From Perilla frutescens (lineage: Eukaryota > Streptophyta > Magnoliopsida > Lamiales > Lamiaceae): a stretch of 64,000 nucleotides of DNA. The notes under the pieces were generated by a model that was not told the DNA's origin, searched no databases, and saw nothing but the letters and a program-made list of their open reading frames with translations. Position 1 is the first letter of the stretch; each line of letters starts with the position of its first letter. The stretch covers positions 4,964,501 to 5,028,500 of the forward strand of contig BRKX01000017.1 of NCBI GenBank assembly GCA_026008535.1, in the 5' to 3' direction. Both the position numbers and the translations under genes were made by a program. Shown one piece after another: positions 9,775 to 21,914 of the stretch.

Positions 9775-10183
9775 GTTAGAGTCTCTTCACAAAATTTTCT
9801 TATAGCTGGTGGCACAGCGGGCGGTGGTGGTCTCTGAACTTCAAACGCGCGTAACTTTCGAACCGATTGGAGTTACGGGGCGCACAGCATGTACACGCGA
9901 AGGTCTCGCCGAGCCGTACGACCTGGACAACGGGGCTAGCCCGTTGTGTGCACTAGCCGAGGTCAAAAAAGAGCTTAGAGTGCCGGTTTCGTGGCCCGCC
10001 GTGTTTCAACGGCCACTAATTCAGAGATTGTGGGTCCCACACTCGTAATCACGGCTCGCTGATGACGAAAGCTCTGTGTCGCGGTTTCAGTTACTCACAA
10101 CGAGTAACATAAAGTGAAAAACCGAACAAATTGCAAAAAAAAAAAGAACAAATTATCCGAAAAGATGAGTCTGAACTACAAAA

Positions 10184-10302
10184 GGGGTGCAACACGAGGA
10201 CTTCCCAGGGGGTCACCCATCCTAGTACTACTCTCGCCCAAGCACGCTTAACTTCGGAGTTCTGATGGGATCCGGTGTATTAGTGCTGGTATGATCGCAC
10301 CC
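10184..10302 (-). rRNA. 5S rRNA, copy 20 (G25A)
   Basis: G25A; GCCGTGCC spacer with a further GAAAGTC change shared only with copy 30. Confidence 0.97.
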
Positions 10303-10711
10303 GTTAGAGTCTCTTCACAAAATTTTCTTATAGCTGGTGGCACAGCGGGCGGTGGTGGTCTCTGAACTTCAAACGCGCGTAACTTTCGAACCGATTGGAG
10401 TTACGGGGCGCACAGCATGTACACGCGAAAGTCTCGCCGTGCCGTACGACCTGGACAACAGGGCTCGCCCGTTGTGTGCACTAGCCGAGGTCAAAAAAGA
10501 GCTTAGAGTGCCGGTTTCGTGGCCCGCCGTGTTTCAACGGCCACTAATTCAGAGATTGTGGGTCCCACACTCGTAATCACGGCTCGCTGATGACGAAAGC
10601 TCTGTGTCGCAGTTTCAGTTACTCACAACGAGTAACATAAAGTGAAAAACCGAACAAATTGCAAAAAAAAAAAGAACAAATTATCCGAAAAGATGAGTCT
10701 GAACTACAAAA

Positions 10712-10830
10712 GGGGTGCAACACGAGGACTTCCCAGGGGGTCACCCATCCTAGTACTACTCTCGCCCAAGCACGCTTAACTTCGGAGTTCTGATGGGATC
10801 CGGTGTATTAGTGCTGGTATGATCGCACCC
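10712..10830 (-). rRNA. 5S rRNA, copy 21 (G25A)
   Basis: G25A; otherwise the common spacer type. Confidence 0.97.
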
Positions 10831-11239
10831 GTTAGAGTCTCTTCACAAAATTTTCTTATAGCTGGTGGCACAGCGGGCGGTGGTGGTCTCTGAACTTCAA
10901 ACGCGCGTAACTTTCGAACCGATTGGAGTTACGGGGCGCACAGCATGTACACGCGAAGGTCTCGCCGAGCCGTACGACCTGGACAACAGGGCTCGCCCGT
11001 TGTGTGCACTAGCCGAGGTCAAAAAAGAGCTTAGAGTGCCGGTTTCGTGGCCCGCCGTGTTTCAACGGCCACTAATTCAGAGATTGTGGGTCCCACACTC
11101 GTAATCACGGCTCGCTGATGACGAAAGCTCTGTGTCGCGGTTTCAGTTACTCACAACGAGTAACATAAAGTGAAAAACCGAACAAATTGCAAAAAAAAAA
11201 AGAACAAATTATCCGAAAAGATGAGTCTGAACTACAAAA

Positions 11240-11358
11240 GGGGTGCAACACGAGGACTTCCCAGGGGGTCACCCATCCTAGTACTACTCTCGCCCAAGCA
11301 CGCTTAACTTCGGAGTTCTGATGGGATCCGGTGCATTAGTGCTGGTATGATCGCACCC
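11240..11358 (-). rRNA. 5S rRNA, copy 22 (consensus)
   Basis: Consensus gene and common spacer. Confidence 0.97.
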
Positions 11359-11767
11359 GTTAGAGTCTCTTCACAAAATTTTCTTATAGCTGGTGGCACA
11401 GCGGGCGGTGGTGGTCTCTGAACTTCAAACGCGCGTAACTTTCGAACCGATTGGAGTTACGGGGCGCACAGCATGTACACGCGAAGGTCTCGCCGAGCCG
11501 TACGACCTGGACAACAGGGCTCGCCCGTTGTGTGCACTAGCCGAGGTCAAAAAAGAGCTTAGAGTGCCGGTTTCGTGGCCCGCCGTGTTTCAACGGCCAC
11601 TAATTCAGAGATTGTGGGTCCCACACTCGTAATCACGGCTCGCTGATGACGAAAGCTCTGTGTCGCGGTTTCAGTTACTCACAACGAGTAACATAAAGTG
11701 AAAAACCGAACAAATTGCAAAAAAAAAAAGAACAAATTATCCGAAAAGATGAGTCTGAACTACAAAA

Positions 11768-11886
11768 GGGGTGCAACACGAGGACTTCCCAGGGGGTCAC
11801 CCATCCTAGTACTACTCTCGCCCAAGCACGCTTAACTTCGGAGTTCTGATGGGATCCGGTGCATTAGTGCTGGTATGATCGCACCC
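11768..11886 (-). rRNA. 5S rRNA, copy 23 (consensus)
   Basis: Consensus gene; GCCGAACG/AACAAGG spacer. Copies 23 and 24 are adjacent identical types, a single-unit duplication. Confidence 0.97.
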
Positions 11887-12295
11887 GTTAGAGTCTCTTC
11901 ACAAAATTTTCTTATAGCTGGTGGCACAGCGGGCGGTGGTGGTCTCTGAACTTCAAACGCGCGTAACTTTCGAACCGATTGGAGTTACGGGGCGCACAGC
12001 ATGTACACGCGAAGGTCTCGCCGAGCCGAACGACCTGGACAACAAGGCTCGCCCGTTGTGTGCACTAGCCGAGGTCAAAAAAGAGCTTAGAGTGCCGGTT
12101 TCGTGGCCCGCCGTGTTTCAACGGCCACTAATTCAGAGATTGTGGGTCCCACACTCGTAATCACGGCTCGCTGATGACGAAAGCTCTGTGTCGCGGTTTC
12201 AGTTACTCACAACGAGTAACATAAAGTGAAAAACCGAACAAATTGCAAAAAAAAAAAGAACAAATTATCCGAAAAGATGAGTCTGAACTACAAAA

Positions 12296-12414
12296 GGGGT
12301 GCAACACGAGGACTTCCCAGGGGGTCACCCATCCTAGTACTACTCTCGCCCAAGCACGCTTAACTTCGGAGTTCTGATGGGATCCGGTGCATTAGTGCTG
12401 GTATGATCGCACCC
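12296..12414 (-). rRNA. 5S rRNA, copy 24 (consensus)
   Basis: Consensus gene; same spacer type as copy 23. Confidence 0.97.
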
Positions 12415-12823
12415 GTTAGAGTCTCTTCACAAAATTTTCTTATAGCTGGTGGCACAGCGGGCGGTGGTGGTCTCTGAACTTCAAACGCGCGTAACTTTCG
12501 AACCGATTGGAGTTACGGGGCGCACAGCATGTACACGCGAAGGTCTCGCCGAGCCGAACGACCTGGACAACAAGGCTCGCCCGTTGTGTGCACTAGCCGA
12601 GGTCAAAAAAGAGCTTAGAGTGCCGGTTTCGTGGCCCGCCGTGTTTCAACGGCCACTAATTCAGAGATTGTGGGTCCCACACTCGTAATCACGGCTCGCT
12701 GATGACGAAAGCTCTGTGTCGCGGTTTCAGTTACTCACAACGAGTAACATAAAGTGAAAAACCGAACAAATTGCAAAAAAAAAAAGAACAAATTATCCGA
12801 AAAGATGAGTCTGAACTACAAAA

Positions 12824-12942
12824 GGGGTGCAACACGAGGACTTCCCAGGGGGTCACCCATCCTAGTACTACTCTCGCCCAAGCACGCTTAACTTCGGAGT
12901 TCTGATGGGATCCGGTGTATTAGTGCTGGTATGATCGCACCC
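12824..12942 (-). rRNA. 5S rRNA, copy 25 (G25A)
   Basis: G25A; GCCGTGCC spacer. Confidence 0.97.
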
Positions 12943-13351
12943 GTTAGAGTCTCTTCACAAAATTTTCTTATAGCTGGTGGCACAGCGGGCGGTGGTGGTC
13001 TCTGAACTTCAAACGCGCGTAACTTTCGAACCGATTGGAGTTACGGGGCGCACAGCATGTACACGCGAAGGTCTCGCCGTGCCGTACGACCTGGACAACA
13101 GGGCTCGCCCGTTGTGTGCACTAGCCGAGGTCAAAAAAGAGCTTAGAGTGCCGGTTTCGTGGCCCGCCGTGTTTCAACGGCCACTAATTCAGAGATTGTG
13201 GGTCCCACACTCGTAATCACGGCTCGCTGATGACGAAAGCTCTGTGTCGCAGTTTCAGTTACTCACAACGAGTAACATAAAGTGAAAAACCGAACAAATT
13301 GCAAAAAAAAAAAGAACAAATTATCCGAAAAGATGAGTCTGAACTACAAAA

Positions 13352-13470
13352 GGGGTGCAACACGAGGACTTCCCAGGGGGTCACCCATCCTAGTACTACT
13401 CTCGCCCAAGCACGCTTAACTTCAGAGTTCTGATGGGATCCGGTGCATTAGTGCTGGTATGATCGCACCC
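13352..13470 (-). rRNA. 5S rRNA, copy 26 (C47T, altered TATA)
   Basis: C47T, C-5A and TGTAAG; third and last member of this type. Confidence 0.96.
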
Positions 13471-13878
13471 GTTATAGTCTCTTCACAAAATTTTCTTACA
13501 GCTGGTGGCACAGCGGGCGGTGGTGGTCTCTGAACTTCAAACGCGCGTAACTTTCGAACCGATTGGAGTTACGGGGCGCACAGCATGTACACGCGAAGGT
13601 CTCGCCGAGCCGTACGACCTGGACAACAGGGCTCGCCCGTTGTGTGCACTAGCCGAGGTCAAAAAAGAGCTTAGAGTGCCGGTTTCGTGGCCCGCCGTGT
13701 TTCAACGGCCACTAATTCAGAGATTGTGGGTCCCACACTCGTAATCACGGCTCGCTGATGACGAAAGCTCTGTGTCGCGGTTTCAGTTACTCACAACGAG
13801 TAACATAAAGTGAAAAACCGAACAAATTGCAAAAAAAAAAGAACAAATTATCCGAAAAGATGAGTCTGAACTACAAAA

Positions 13879-13997
13879 GGGGTGCAACACGAGGACTTCC
13901 CAGGGGGTCACCCATCCTAGTACTACTCTCGCCCAAGCACGCTTAACTTCGGAGTTCTGATGGGATCCGGTGCATTAGTGCTGGTATGATCGCACCC
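13879..13997 (-). rRNA. 5S rRNA, copy 27 (consensus)
   Basis: Consensus gene and promoter. Confidence 0.97.
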
Positions 13998-14405
13998 GTT
14001 AGAGTCTCTTCACAAAATTTTCTTATAGCTGGTGGCACAGCGGGCGGTGGTGGTCTCTGAACTTCAAACGCGCGTAACTTTCGAACCGATTGGAGTTACG
14101 GGGCGCACAGCATGTACACGCGAAGGTCTCGCCGAGCCGTACGACCTGGACAACAGGGCTCGCCCGTTGTGTGCACTAGCCGAGGTCAAAAAAGAGCTTA
14201 GAGTGCCGGTTTCGTGGCCCGCCGTGTTTCAACGGCCACTAATTCAGAGATTGTGGGTCCCACACTCGTAATCACGGCTCGCTGATGACGAAAGCTCTGT
14301 GTCGCGGTTTCAGTTACTCACAACGAGTAACATAAAGCGAAAAACCGAACAAATTGCAAAAAAAAAAGAACAAATTATCCGAAAAGATGAGTCTGAACTA
14401 CAAAA

Positions 14406-14524
14406 GGGGTGCAACACGAGGACTTCCCAGGGGGTCACCCATCCTAGTACTACTCTCGCCCAAGCACGCTTAACTTCGGAGTTCTGATGGGATCCGGTGT
14501 ATTAGTGCTGGTATGATCGCACCC
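14406..14524 (-). rRNA. 5S rRNA, copy 28 (G25A)
   Basis: G25A; triple-change spacer upstream. Confidence 0.97.
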
Positions 14525-14933
14525 GTTAGAGTCTCTTCACAAAATTTTCTTATAGCTGGTGGCACAGCGGGCGGTGGTGGTCTCTGAACTTCAAACGCGC
14601 GTAACTTTCGAACCGATTGGAGTTACGGGGCGCACAGCATGTACACGCGAAGGTCTCGCCGAGCCGTACGACCTGGACAACAGGGCTCGCCCGTTCTGTG
14701 CACTAGCCGAGGTCAAAAAAGAGTTTAGAGTGCCGGTTTCGTGGCCCGTCGTGTTTCAACGGCCACTAATTCAGAGATTGTGGGTCCCACACTCGTAATC
14801 ACGGCTCGCTGATGACGAAAGCTCTGTGTCGCGGTTTCAGTTACTCACAACGAGTAACATAAAGTGAAAAACCGAACAAATTGCAAAAAAAAAAAGAACA
14901 AATTATCCGAAAAGATGAGTCTGAACTACAAAA

Positions 14934-15052
14934 GGGGTGCAACACGAGGACTTCCCAGGGGGTCACCCATCCTAGTACTACTCTCGCCCAAGCACGCTTA
15001 ACTTCGGAGTTCTGATGGGATCCGGTGCATTAGTGCTGGTATGATCGCACCC
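14934..15052 (-). rRNA. 5S rRNA, copy 29 (consensus)
   Basis: Consensus gene; GGGGCTAGCC spacer. Confidence 0.97.
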
Positions 15053-15461
15053 GTTAGAGTCTCTTCACAAAATTTTCTTATAGCTGGTGGCACAGCGGGC
15101 GGTGGTGGTCTCTGAACTTCAAACGCGCGTAACTTTCGAACCGATTGGAGTTACGGGGCGCACAGCATGTACACGCGAAGGTCTCGCCGAGCCGTACGAC
15201 CTGGACAACGGGGCTAGCCCGTTGTGTGCACTAGCCGAGGTCAAAAAAGAGCTTAGAGTGCCGGTTTCGTGGCCCGCCGTGTTTCAACGGCCACTAATTC
15301 AGAGATTGTGGGTCCCACACTCGTAATCACGGCTCGCTGATGACGAAAGCTCTGTGTCGCGGTTTCAGTTACTCACAACGAGTAACATAAAGTGAAAAAC
15401 CGAACAAATTGCAAAAAAAAAAAGAACAAATTATCCGAAAAGATGAGTCTGAACTACAAAA

Positions 15462-15580
15462 GGGGTGCAACACGAGGACTTCCCAGGGGGTCACCCATCC
15501 TAGTACTACTCTCGCCCAAGCACGCTTAACTTCGGAGTTCTGATGGGATCCGGTGTATTAGTGCTGGTATGATCGCACCC
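15462..15580 (-). rRNA. 5S rRNA, copy 30 (G25A)
   Basis: G25A; GCCGTGCC spacer with GAAAGTC, the twin of copy 20. Confidence 0.97.
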
Positions 15581-15989
15581 GTTAGAGTCTCTTCACAAAA
15601 TTTTCTTATAGCTGGTGGCACAGCGGGCGGTGGTGGTCTCTGAACTTCAAACGCGCGTAACTTTCGAACCGATTGGAGTTACGGGGCGCACAGCATGTAC
15701 ACGCGAAAGTCTCGCCGTGCCGTACGACCTGGACAACAGGGCTCGCCCGTTGTGTGCACTAGCCGAGGTCAAAAAAGAGCTTAGAGTGCCGGTTTCGTGG
15801 CCCGCCGTGTTTCAACGGCCACTAATTCAGAGATTGTGGGTCCCACACTCGTAATCACGGCTCGCTGATGACGAAAGCTCTGTGTCGCAGTTTCAGTTAC
15901 TCACAACGAGTAACATAAAGTGAAAAACCGAACAAATTGCAAAAAAAAAAAGAACAAATTATCCGAAAAGATGAGTCTGAACTACAAAA

Positions 15990-16108
15990 GGGGTGCAACA
16001 CGAGGACTTCCCAGGGGGTCACCCATCCTAGTACTACTCTCGCCCAAGCACGCTTAACTTCGGAGTTCTGATGGGATCCGGTGTATTAGTGCTGGTATGA
16101 TCGCACCC
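15990..16108 (-). rRNA. 5S rRNA, copy 31 (G25A)
   Basis: G25A; upstream spacer has CCGTTCTG alone, without the other two changes of the triple type. Confidence 0.97.
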
Positions 16109-16516
16109 GTTAGAGTCTCTTCACAAAATTTTCTTATAGCTGGTGGCACAGCGGGCGGTGGTGGTCTCTGAACTTCAAACGCGCGTAACTTTCGAACCGA
16201 TTGGAGTTACGGGGCGCACAGCATGTACACGCGAAGGTCTCGCCGAGCCGTACGACCTGGACAACAGGGCTCGCCCGTTCTGTGCACTAGCCGAGGTCAA
16301 AAAAGAGCTTAGAGTGCCGGTTTCGTGGCCCGCCGTGTTTCAACGGCCACTAATTCAGAGATTGTGGGTCCCACACTCGTAATCACGGCTCGCTGATGAC
16401 GAAAGCTCTGTGTCGCGGTTTCAGTTACTCACAACGAGTAACATAAAGCGAAAAACCGAACAAATTGCAAAAAAAAAAGAACAAATTATCCGAAAAGATG
16501 AGTCTGAACTACAAAA

Positions 16517-16635
16517 GGGGTGCAACACGAGGACTTCCCAGGGGGTCACCCATCCTAGTACTACTCTCGCCCAAGCACGCTTAACTTCGGAGTTCTGATG
16601 GGATCCGGTGTATTAGTGCTGGTATGATCGCACCC
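16517..16635 (-). rRNA. 5S rRNA, copy 32 (G25A)
   Basis: G25A; triple-change spacer. Confidence 0.97.
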
Positions 16636-17044
16636 GTTAGAGTCTCTTCACAAAATTTTCTTATAGCTGGTGGCACAGCGGGCGGTGGTGGTCTCTGAAC
16701 TTCAAACGCGCGTAACTTTCGAACCGATTGGAGTTACGGGGCGCACAGCATGTACACGCGAAGGTCTCGCCGAGCCGTACGACCTGGACAACAGGGCTCG
16801 CCCGTTCTGTGCACTAGCCGAGGTCAAAAAAGAGTTTAGAGTGCCGGTTTCGTGGCCCGTCGTGTTTCAACGGCCACTAATTCAGAGATTGTGGGTCCCA
16901 CACTCGTAATCACGGCTCGCTGATGACGAAAGCTCTGTGTCGCGGTTTCAGTTACTCACAACGAGTAACATAAAGTGAAAAACCGAACAAATTGCAAAAA
17001 AAAAAAGAACAAATTATCCGAAAAGATGAGTCTGAACTACAAAA

Positions 17045-17163
17045 GGGGTGCAACACGAGGACTTCCCAGGGGGTCACCCATCCTAGTACTACTCTCGCCC
17101 AAGCACGCTTAACTTCGGAGTTCTGATGGGATCCGGTGCATTAGTGCTGGTATGATCGCACCC
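17045..17163 (-). rRNA. 5S rRNA, copy 33 (consensus)
   Basis: Consensus gene; GGGGCTAGCC spacer. Confidence 0.97.
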
Positions 17164-17572
17164 GTTAGAGTCTCTTCACAAAATTTTCTTATAGCTGGTG
17201 GCACAGCGGGCGGTGGTGGTCTCTGAACTTCAAACGCGCGTAACTTTCGAACCGATTGGAGTTACGGGGCGCACAGCATGTACACGCGAAGGTCTCGCCG
17301 AGCCGTACGACCTGGACAACGGGGCTAGCCCGTTGTGTGCACTAGCCGAGGTCAAAAAAGAGCTTAGAGTGCCGGTTTCGTGGCCCGCCGTGTTTCAACG
17401 GCCACTAATTCAGAGATTGTGGGTCCCACACTCGTAATCACGGCTCGCTGATGACGAAAGCTCTGTGTCGCGGTTTCAGTTACTCACAACGAGTAACATA
17501 AAGTGAAAAACCGAACAAATTGCAAAAAAAAAAAGAACAAATTATCCGAAAAGATGAGTCTGAATTACAAAA

Positions 17573-17691
17573 GGGGTGCAACACGAGGACTTCCCAGGGG
17601 GTCACCCATCCTAGTACTACTCTCGCCCAAGCACGCTTAACTTCGGAGTTCTGATGGGATCCGGTGTATTAGTGCTGGTATGATCGCACCC
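17573..17691 (-). rRNA. 5S rRNA, copy 34 (G25A)
   Basis: G25A; GCCGTGCC spacer with a private TTGTCTGC. Just past the terminator the left flank has GAATTAC for GAACTAC. Confidence 0.97.
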
Positions 17692-18100
17692 GTTAGAGTC
17701 TCTTCACAAAATTTTCTTATAGCTGGTGGCACAGCGGGCGGTGGTGGTCTCTGAACTTCAAACGCGCGTAACTTTCGAACCGATTGGAGTTACGGGGCGC
17801 ACAGCATGTACACGCGAAGGTCTCGCCGTGCCGTACGACCTGGACAACAGGGCTCGCCCGTTGTCTGCACTAGCCGAGGTCAAAAAAGAGCTTAGAGTGC
17901 CGGTTTCGTGGCCCGCCGTGTTTCAACGGCCACTAATTCAGAGATTGTGGGTCCCACACTCGTAATCACGGCTCGCTGATGACGAAAGCTCTGTGTCGCA
18001 GTTTCAGTTACTCACAACGAGTAACATAAAGTGAAAAACCGAACAAATTGCAAAAAAAAAAAGAACAAATTATCCGAAAAGATGAGTCTGAACTACAAAA

Positions 18101-18219
18101 GGGGTGCAACACGAGGACTTCCCAGGGGGTCACCCATCCTAGTACTACTCTCGCCCAAGCACGCTTAACTTCGGAGTTCTGATGGGATCCGGTGCATTAG
18201 TGCTGGTATGATCGCACCC
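18101..18219 (-). rRNA. 5S rRNA, copy 35 (consensus)
   Basis: Consensus gene; GCCGAACG/AACAAGG spacer, here out of its usual order. Confidence 0.97.
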
Positions 18220-18628
18220 GTTAGAGTCTCTTCACAAAATTTTCTTATAGCTGGTGGCACAGCGGGCGGTGGTGGTCTCTGAACTTCAAACGCGCGTAAC
18301 TTTCGAACCGATTGGAGTTACGGGGCGCACAGCATGTACACGCGAAGGTCTCGCCGAGCCGAACGACCTGGACAACAAGGCTCGCCCGTTGTGTGCACTA
18401 GCCGAGGTCAAAAAAGAGCTTAGAGTGCCGGTTTCGTGGCCCGCCGTGTTTCAACGGCCACTAATTCAGAGATTGTGGGTCCCACACTCGTAATCACGGC
18501 TCGCTGATGACGAAAGCTCTGTGTCGCGGTTTCAGTTACTCACAACGAGTAACATAAAGTGAAAAACCGAACAAATTGCAAAAAAAAAAAGAACAAATTA
18601 TCCGAAAAGATGAGTCTGAACTACAAAA

Positions 18629-18747
18629 GGGGTGCAACACGAGGACTTCCCAGGGGGTCACCCATCCTAGTACTACTCTCGCCCAAGCACGCTTAACTTC
18701 GGAGTTCTGATGGGATCCGGTGCATTAGTGCTGGTATGATCGCACCC
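18629..18747 (-). rRNA. 5S rRNA, copy 36 (consensus)
   Basis: Consensus gene; CCGTTCTG spacer. Confidence 0.97.
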
Positions 18748-19155
18748 GTTAGAGTCTCTTCACAAAATTTTCTTATAGCTGGTGGCACAGCGGGCGGTGG
18801 TGGTCTCTGAACTTCAAACGCGCGTAACTTTCGAACCGATTGGAGTTACGGGGCGCACAGCATGTACACGCGAAGGTCTCGCCGAGCCGTACGACCTGGA
18901 CAACAGGGCTCGCCCGTTCTGTGCACTAGCCGAGGTCAAAAAAGAGCTTAGAGTGCCGGTTTCGTGGCCCGCCGTGTTTCAACGGCCACTAATTCAGAGA
19001 TTGTGGGTCCCACACTCGTAATCACGGCTCGCTGATGACGAAAGCTCTGTGTCGCGGTTTCAGTTACTCACAACGAGTAACATAAAGCGAAAAACCGAAC
19101 AAATTGCAAAAAAAAAAGAACAAATTATCCGAAAAGATGAGTCTGAACTACAAAA

Positions 19156-19274
19156 GGGGTGCAACACGAGGACTTCCCAGGGGGTCACCCATCCTAGTAC
19201 TACTCTCGCCCAAGCACGCTTAACTTCGGAGTTCTGATGGGATCCGGTGTATTAGTGCTGGTATGATCGCACCC
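19156..19274 (-). rRNA. 5S rRNA, copy 37 (G25A)
   Basis: G25A; triple-change spacer, its last occurrence in the window. Confidence 0.97.
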
Positions 19275-19683
19275 GTTAGAGTCTCTTCACAAAATTTTCT
19301 TATAGCTGGTGGCACAGCGGGCGGTGGTGGTCTCTGAACTTCAAACGCGCGTAACTTTCGAACCGATTGGAGTTACGGGGCGCACAGCATGTACACGCGA
19401 AGGTCTCGCCGAGCCGTACGACCTGGACAACAGGGCTCGCCCGTTCTGTGCACTAGCCGAGGTCAAAAAAGAGTTTAGAGTGCCGGTTTCGTGGCCCGTC
19501 GTGTTTCAACGGCCACTAATTCAGAGATTGTGGGTCCCACACTCGTAATCACGGCTCGCTGATGACGAAAGCTCTGTGTCGCGGTTTCAGTTACTCACAA
19601 CGAGTAACATAAAGTGAAAAACCGAACAAATTGCAAAAAAAAAAAGAACAAATTATCCGAAAAGATGAGTCTGAACTACAAAA

Positions 19684-19802
19684 GGGGTGCAACACGAGGA
19701 CTTCCCAGGGGGTCACCCATCCTAGTACTACTCTCGCCCAAGCACGCTTAACTTCGGAGTTCTGATGGGATCCGGTGCATTAGTGCTGGTATGATCGCAC
19801 CC
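19684..19802 (-). rRNA. 5S rRNA, copy 38 (consensus)
   Basis: Consensus gene; GGGGCTAGCC spacer. Confidence 0.97.
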
Positions 19803-20211
19803 GTTAGAGTCTCTTCACAAAATTTTCTTATAGCTGGTGGCACAGCGGGCGGTGGTGGTCTCTGAACTTCAAACGCGCGTAACTTTCGAACCGATTGGAG
19901 TTACGGGGCGCACAGCATGTACACGCGAAGGTCTCGCCGAGCCGTACGACCTGGACAACGGGGCTAGCCCGTTGTGTGCACTAGCCGAGGTCAAAAAAGA
20001 GCTTAGAGTGCCGGTTTCGTGGCCCGCCGTGTTTCAACGGCCACTAATTCAGAGATTGTGGGTCCCACACTCGTAATCACGGCTCGCTGATGACGAAAGC
20101 TCTGTGTCGCGGTTTCAGTTACTCACAACGAGTAACATAAAGTGAAAAACCGAACAAATTGCAAAAAAAAAAAGAACAAATTATCCGAAAAGATGAGTCT
20201 GAACTACAAAA

Positions 20212-20330
20212 GGGGTGCAACACGAGGACTTCCCAGGGGGTCACCCATCCTAGTACTACTCTCGCCCAAGCACGCTTAACTTCGGAGTTCTGATGGGATC
20301 CGGTGTATTAGTGCTGGTATGATCGCACCC
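20212..20330 (-). rRNA. 5S rRNA, copy 39 (G25A)
   Basis: G25A; GCCGTGCC spacer. Confidence 0.97.
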
Positions 20331-20739
20331 GTTAGAGTCTCTTCACAAAATTTTCTTATAGCTGGTGGCACAGCGGGCGGTGGTGGTCTCTGAACTTCAA
20401 ACGCGCGTAACTTTCGAACCGATTGGAGTTACGGGGCGCACAGCATGTACACGCGAAGGTCTCGCCGTGCCGTACGACCTGGACAACAGGGCTCGCCCGT
20501 TGTGTGCACTAGCCGAGGTCAAAAAAGAGCTTAGAGTGCCGGTTTCGTGGCCCGCCGTGTTTCAACGGCCACTAATTCAGAGATTGTGGGTCCCACACTC
20601 GTAATCACGGCTCGCTGATGACGAAAGCTCTGTGTCGCAGTTTCAGTTACTCACAACGAGTAACATAAAGTGAAAAACCGAACAAATTGCAAAAAAAAAA
20701 AGAACAAATTATCCGAAAAGATGAGTCTGAACTACAAAA

Positions 20740-20858
20740 GGGGTGCAACACGAGGACTTCCCAGGGGGTCACCCATCCTAGTACTACTCTCGCCCCAGCA
20801 CGCTTAACTTCGGAGTTCTGATGGGATCCGGTGCATTAGTGCTGGTATGATCGCACCC
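20740..20858 (-). rRNA. 5S rRNA, copy 40 (T63G, A box)
   Basis: Private T63G within the A box; may reduce transcription. CCGTTCTG spacer upstream. Confidence 0.95.
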
Positions 20859-21267
20859 GTTAGAGTCTCTTCACAAAATTTTCTTATAGCTGGTGGCACA
20901 GCGGGCGGTGGTGGTCTCTGAACTTCAAACGCGCGTAACTTTCGAACCGATTGGAGTTACGGGGCGCACAGCATGTACACGCGAAGGTCTCGCCGAGCCG
21001 TACGACCTGGACAACAGGGCTCGCCCGTTCTGTGCACTAGCCGAGGTCAAAAAAGAGCTTAGAGTGCCGGTTTCGTGGCCCGCCGTGTTTCAACGGCCAC
21101 TAATTCAGAGATTGTGGGTCCCACACTCGTAATCACGGCTCGCTGATGACGAAAGCTCTGTGTCGCGGTTTCAGTTACTCACAACGAGTAACATAAAGTG
21201 AAAAACCGAACAAATTGCAAAAAAAAAAAGAACAAATTATCCGAAAAGATGAGTCTGAACTACAAAA

Positions 21268-21386
21268 GGGGTGCAACACGAGGACTTCCCAGGGGGTCAC
21301 CCATCCTAGTACTACTCTCGCCCAAGCACGCTTAACTTCGGAGTTCTGATGGGATCCGGTGCATTAGTGCTGGTATGATCGCACCC
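21268..21386 (-). rRNA. 5S rRNA, copy 41 (consensus)
   Basis: Consensus gene; GGGGCTAGCC spacer with a private CGAAACGA, which breaks the TTCGAACC motif. Confidence 0.97.
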
Positions 21387-21795
21387 GTTAGAGTCTCTTC
21401 ACAAAATTTTCTTATAGCTGGTGGCACAGCGGGCGGTGGTGGTCTCTGAACTTCAAACGCGCGTAACTTTCGAAACGATTGGAGTTACGGGGCGCACAGC
21501 ATGTACACGCGAAGGTCTCGCCGAGCCGTACGACCTGGACAACGGGGCTAGCCCGTTGTGTGCACTAGCCGAGGTCAAAAAAGAGCTTAGAGTGCCGGTT
21601 TCGTGGCCCGCCGTGTTTCAACGGCCACTAATTCAGAGATTGTGGGTCCCACACTCGTAATCACGGCTCGCTGATGACGAAAGCTCTGTGTCGCGGTTTC
21701 AGTTACTCACAACGAGTAACATAAAGTGAAAAACCGAACAAATTGCAAAAAAAAAAAGAACAAATTATCCGAAAAGATGAGTCTGAACTACAAAA

Positions 21796-21914
21796 GGGGT
21801 GCAACACGAGGACTTCCCAGGGGGTCACCCATCCTAGTACTACTCTCGCCCAAGCACGCTTAACTTCGGAGTTCTGATGGGTTCCGGTGTATTAGTGCTG
21901 GTATGATCGCACCC
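21796..21914 (-). rRNA. 5S rRNA, copy 42 (G25A, T33A)
   Basis: G25A with private T33A, which also destroys the GGATCC site seen in most copies. GCCGTGCC spacer. Confidence 0.96.

Larger units (their letters stand above)
1362..10864 (-). repeat. Higher-order repeat: 9-unit block in two copies, period 4,751-4,752 bp
   Basis: Units starting with the spacer at 1362 match those starting at 6113 one by one: G81A gene (copies 4/13), a spacer pair of changes near 2527/7278, G25A genes (6/15), C47T with an altered TATA (7/16), a triple-change spacer (9/18), a double-change spacer (10/19) and G25A (11/20, 12/21). The offset is 4,751 bp and becomes 4,752 after one extra base in the A tract between copies 15 and 16. 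Confidence 0.9.
7017..16108 (-). repeat. Higher-order repeat at 10-unit offset (copies 14-21 and 24-31)
   Basis: The run 7017..10830 recurs at 12296..16108 with an offset of 5,278-5,279 bp. It includes the three-copy C47T/TGTAAG type (16, 26) and a change near 10430 and 15708 (GAAAGTC for GAAGGTC) found only in the spacers of copies 20 and 30. That private change shows this copying is younger than the 9-unit duplication. Confidence 0.85.
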
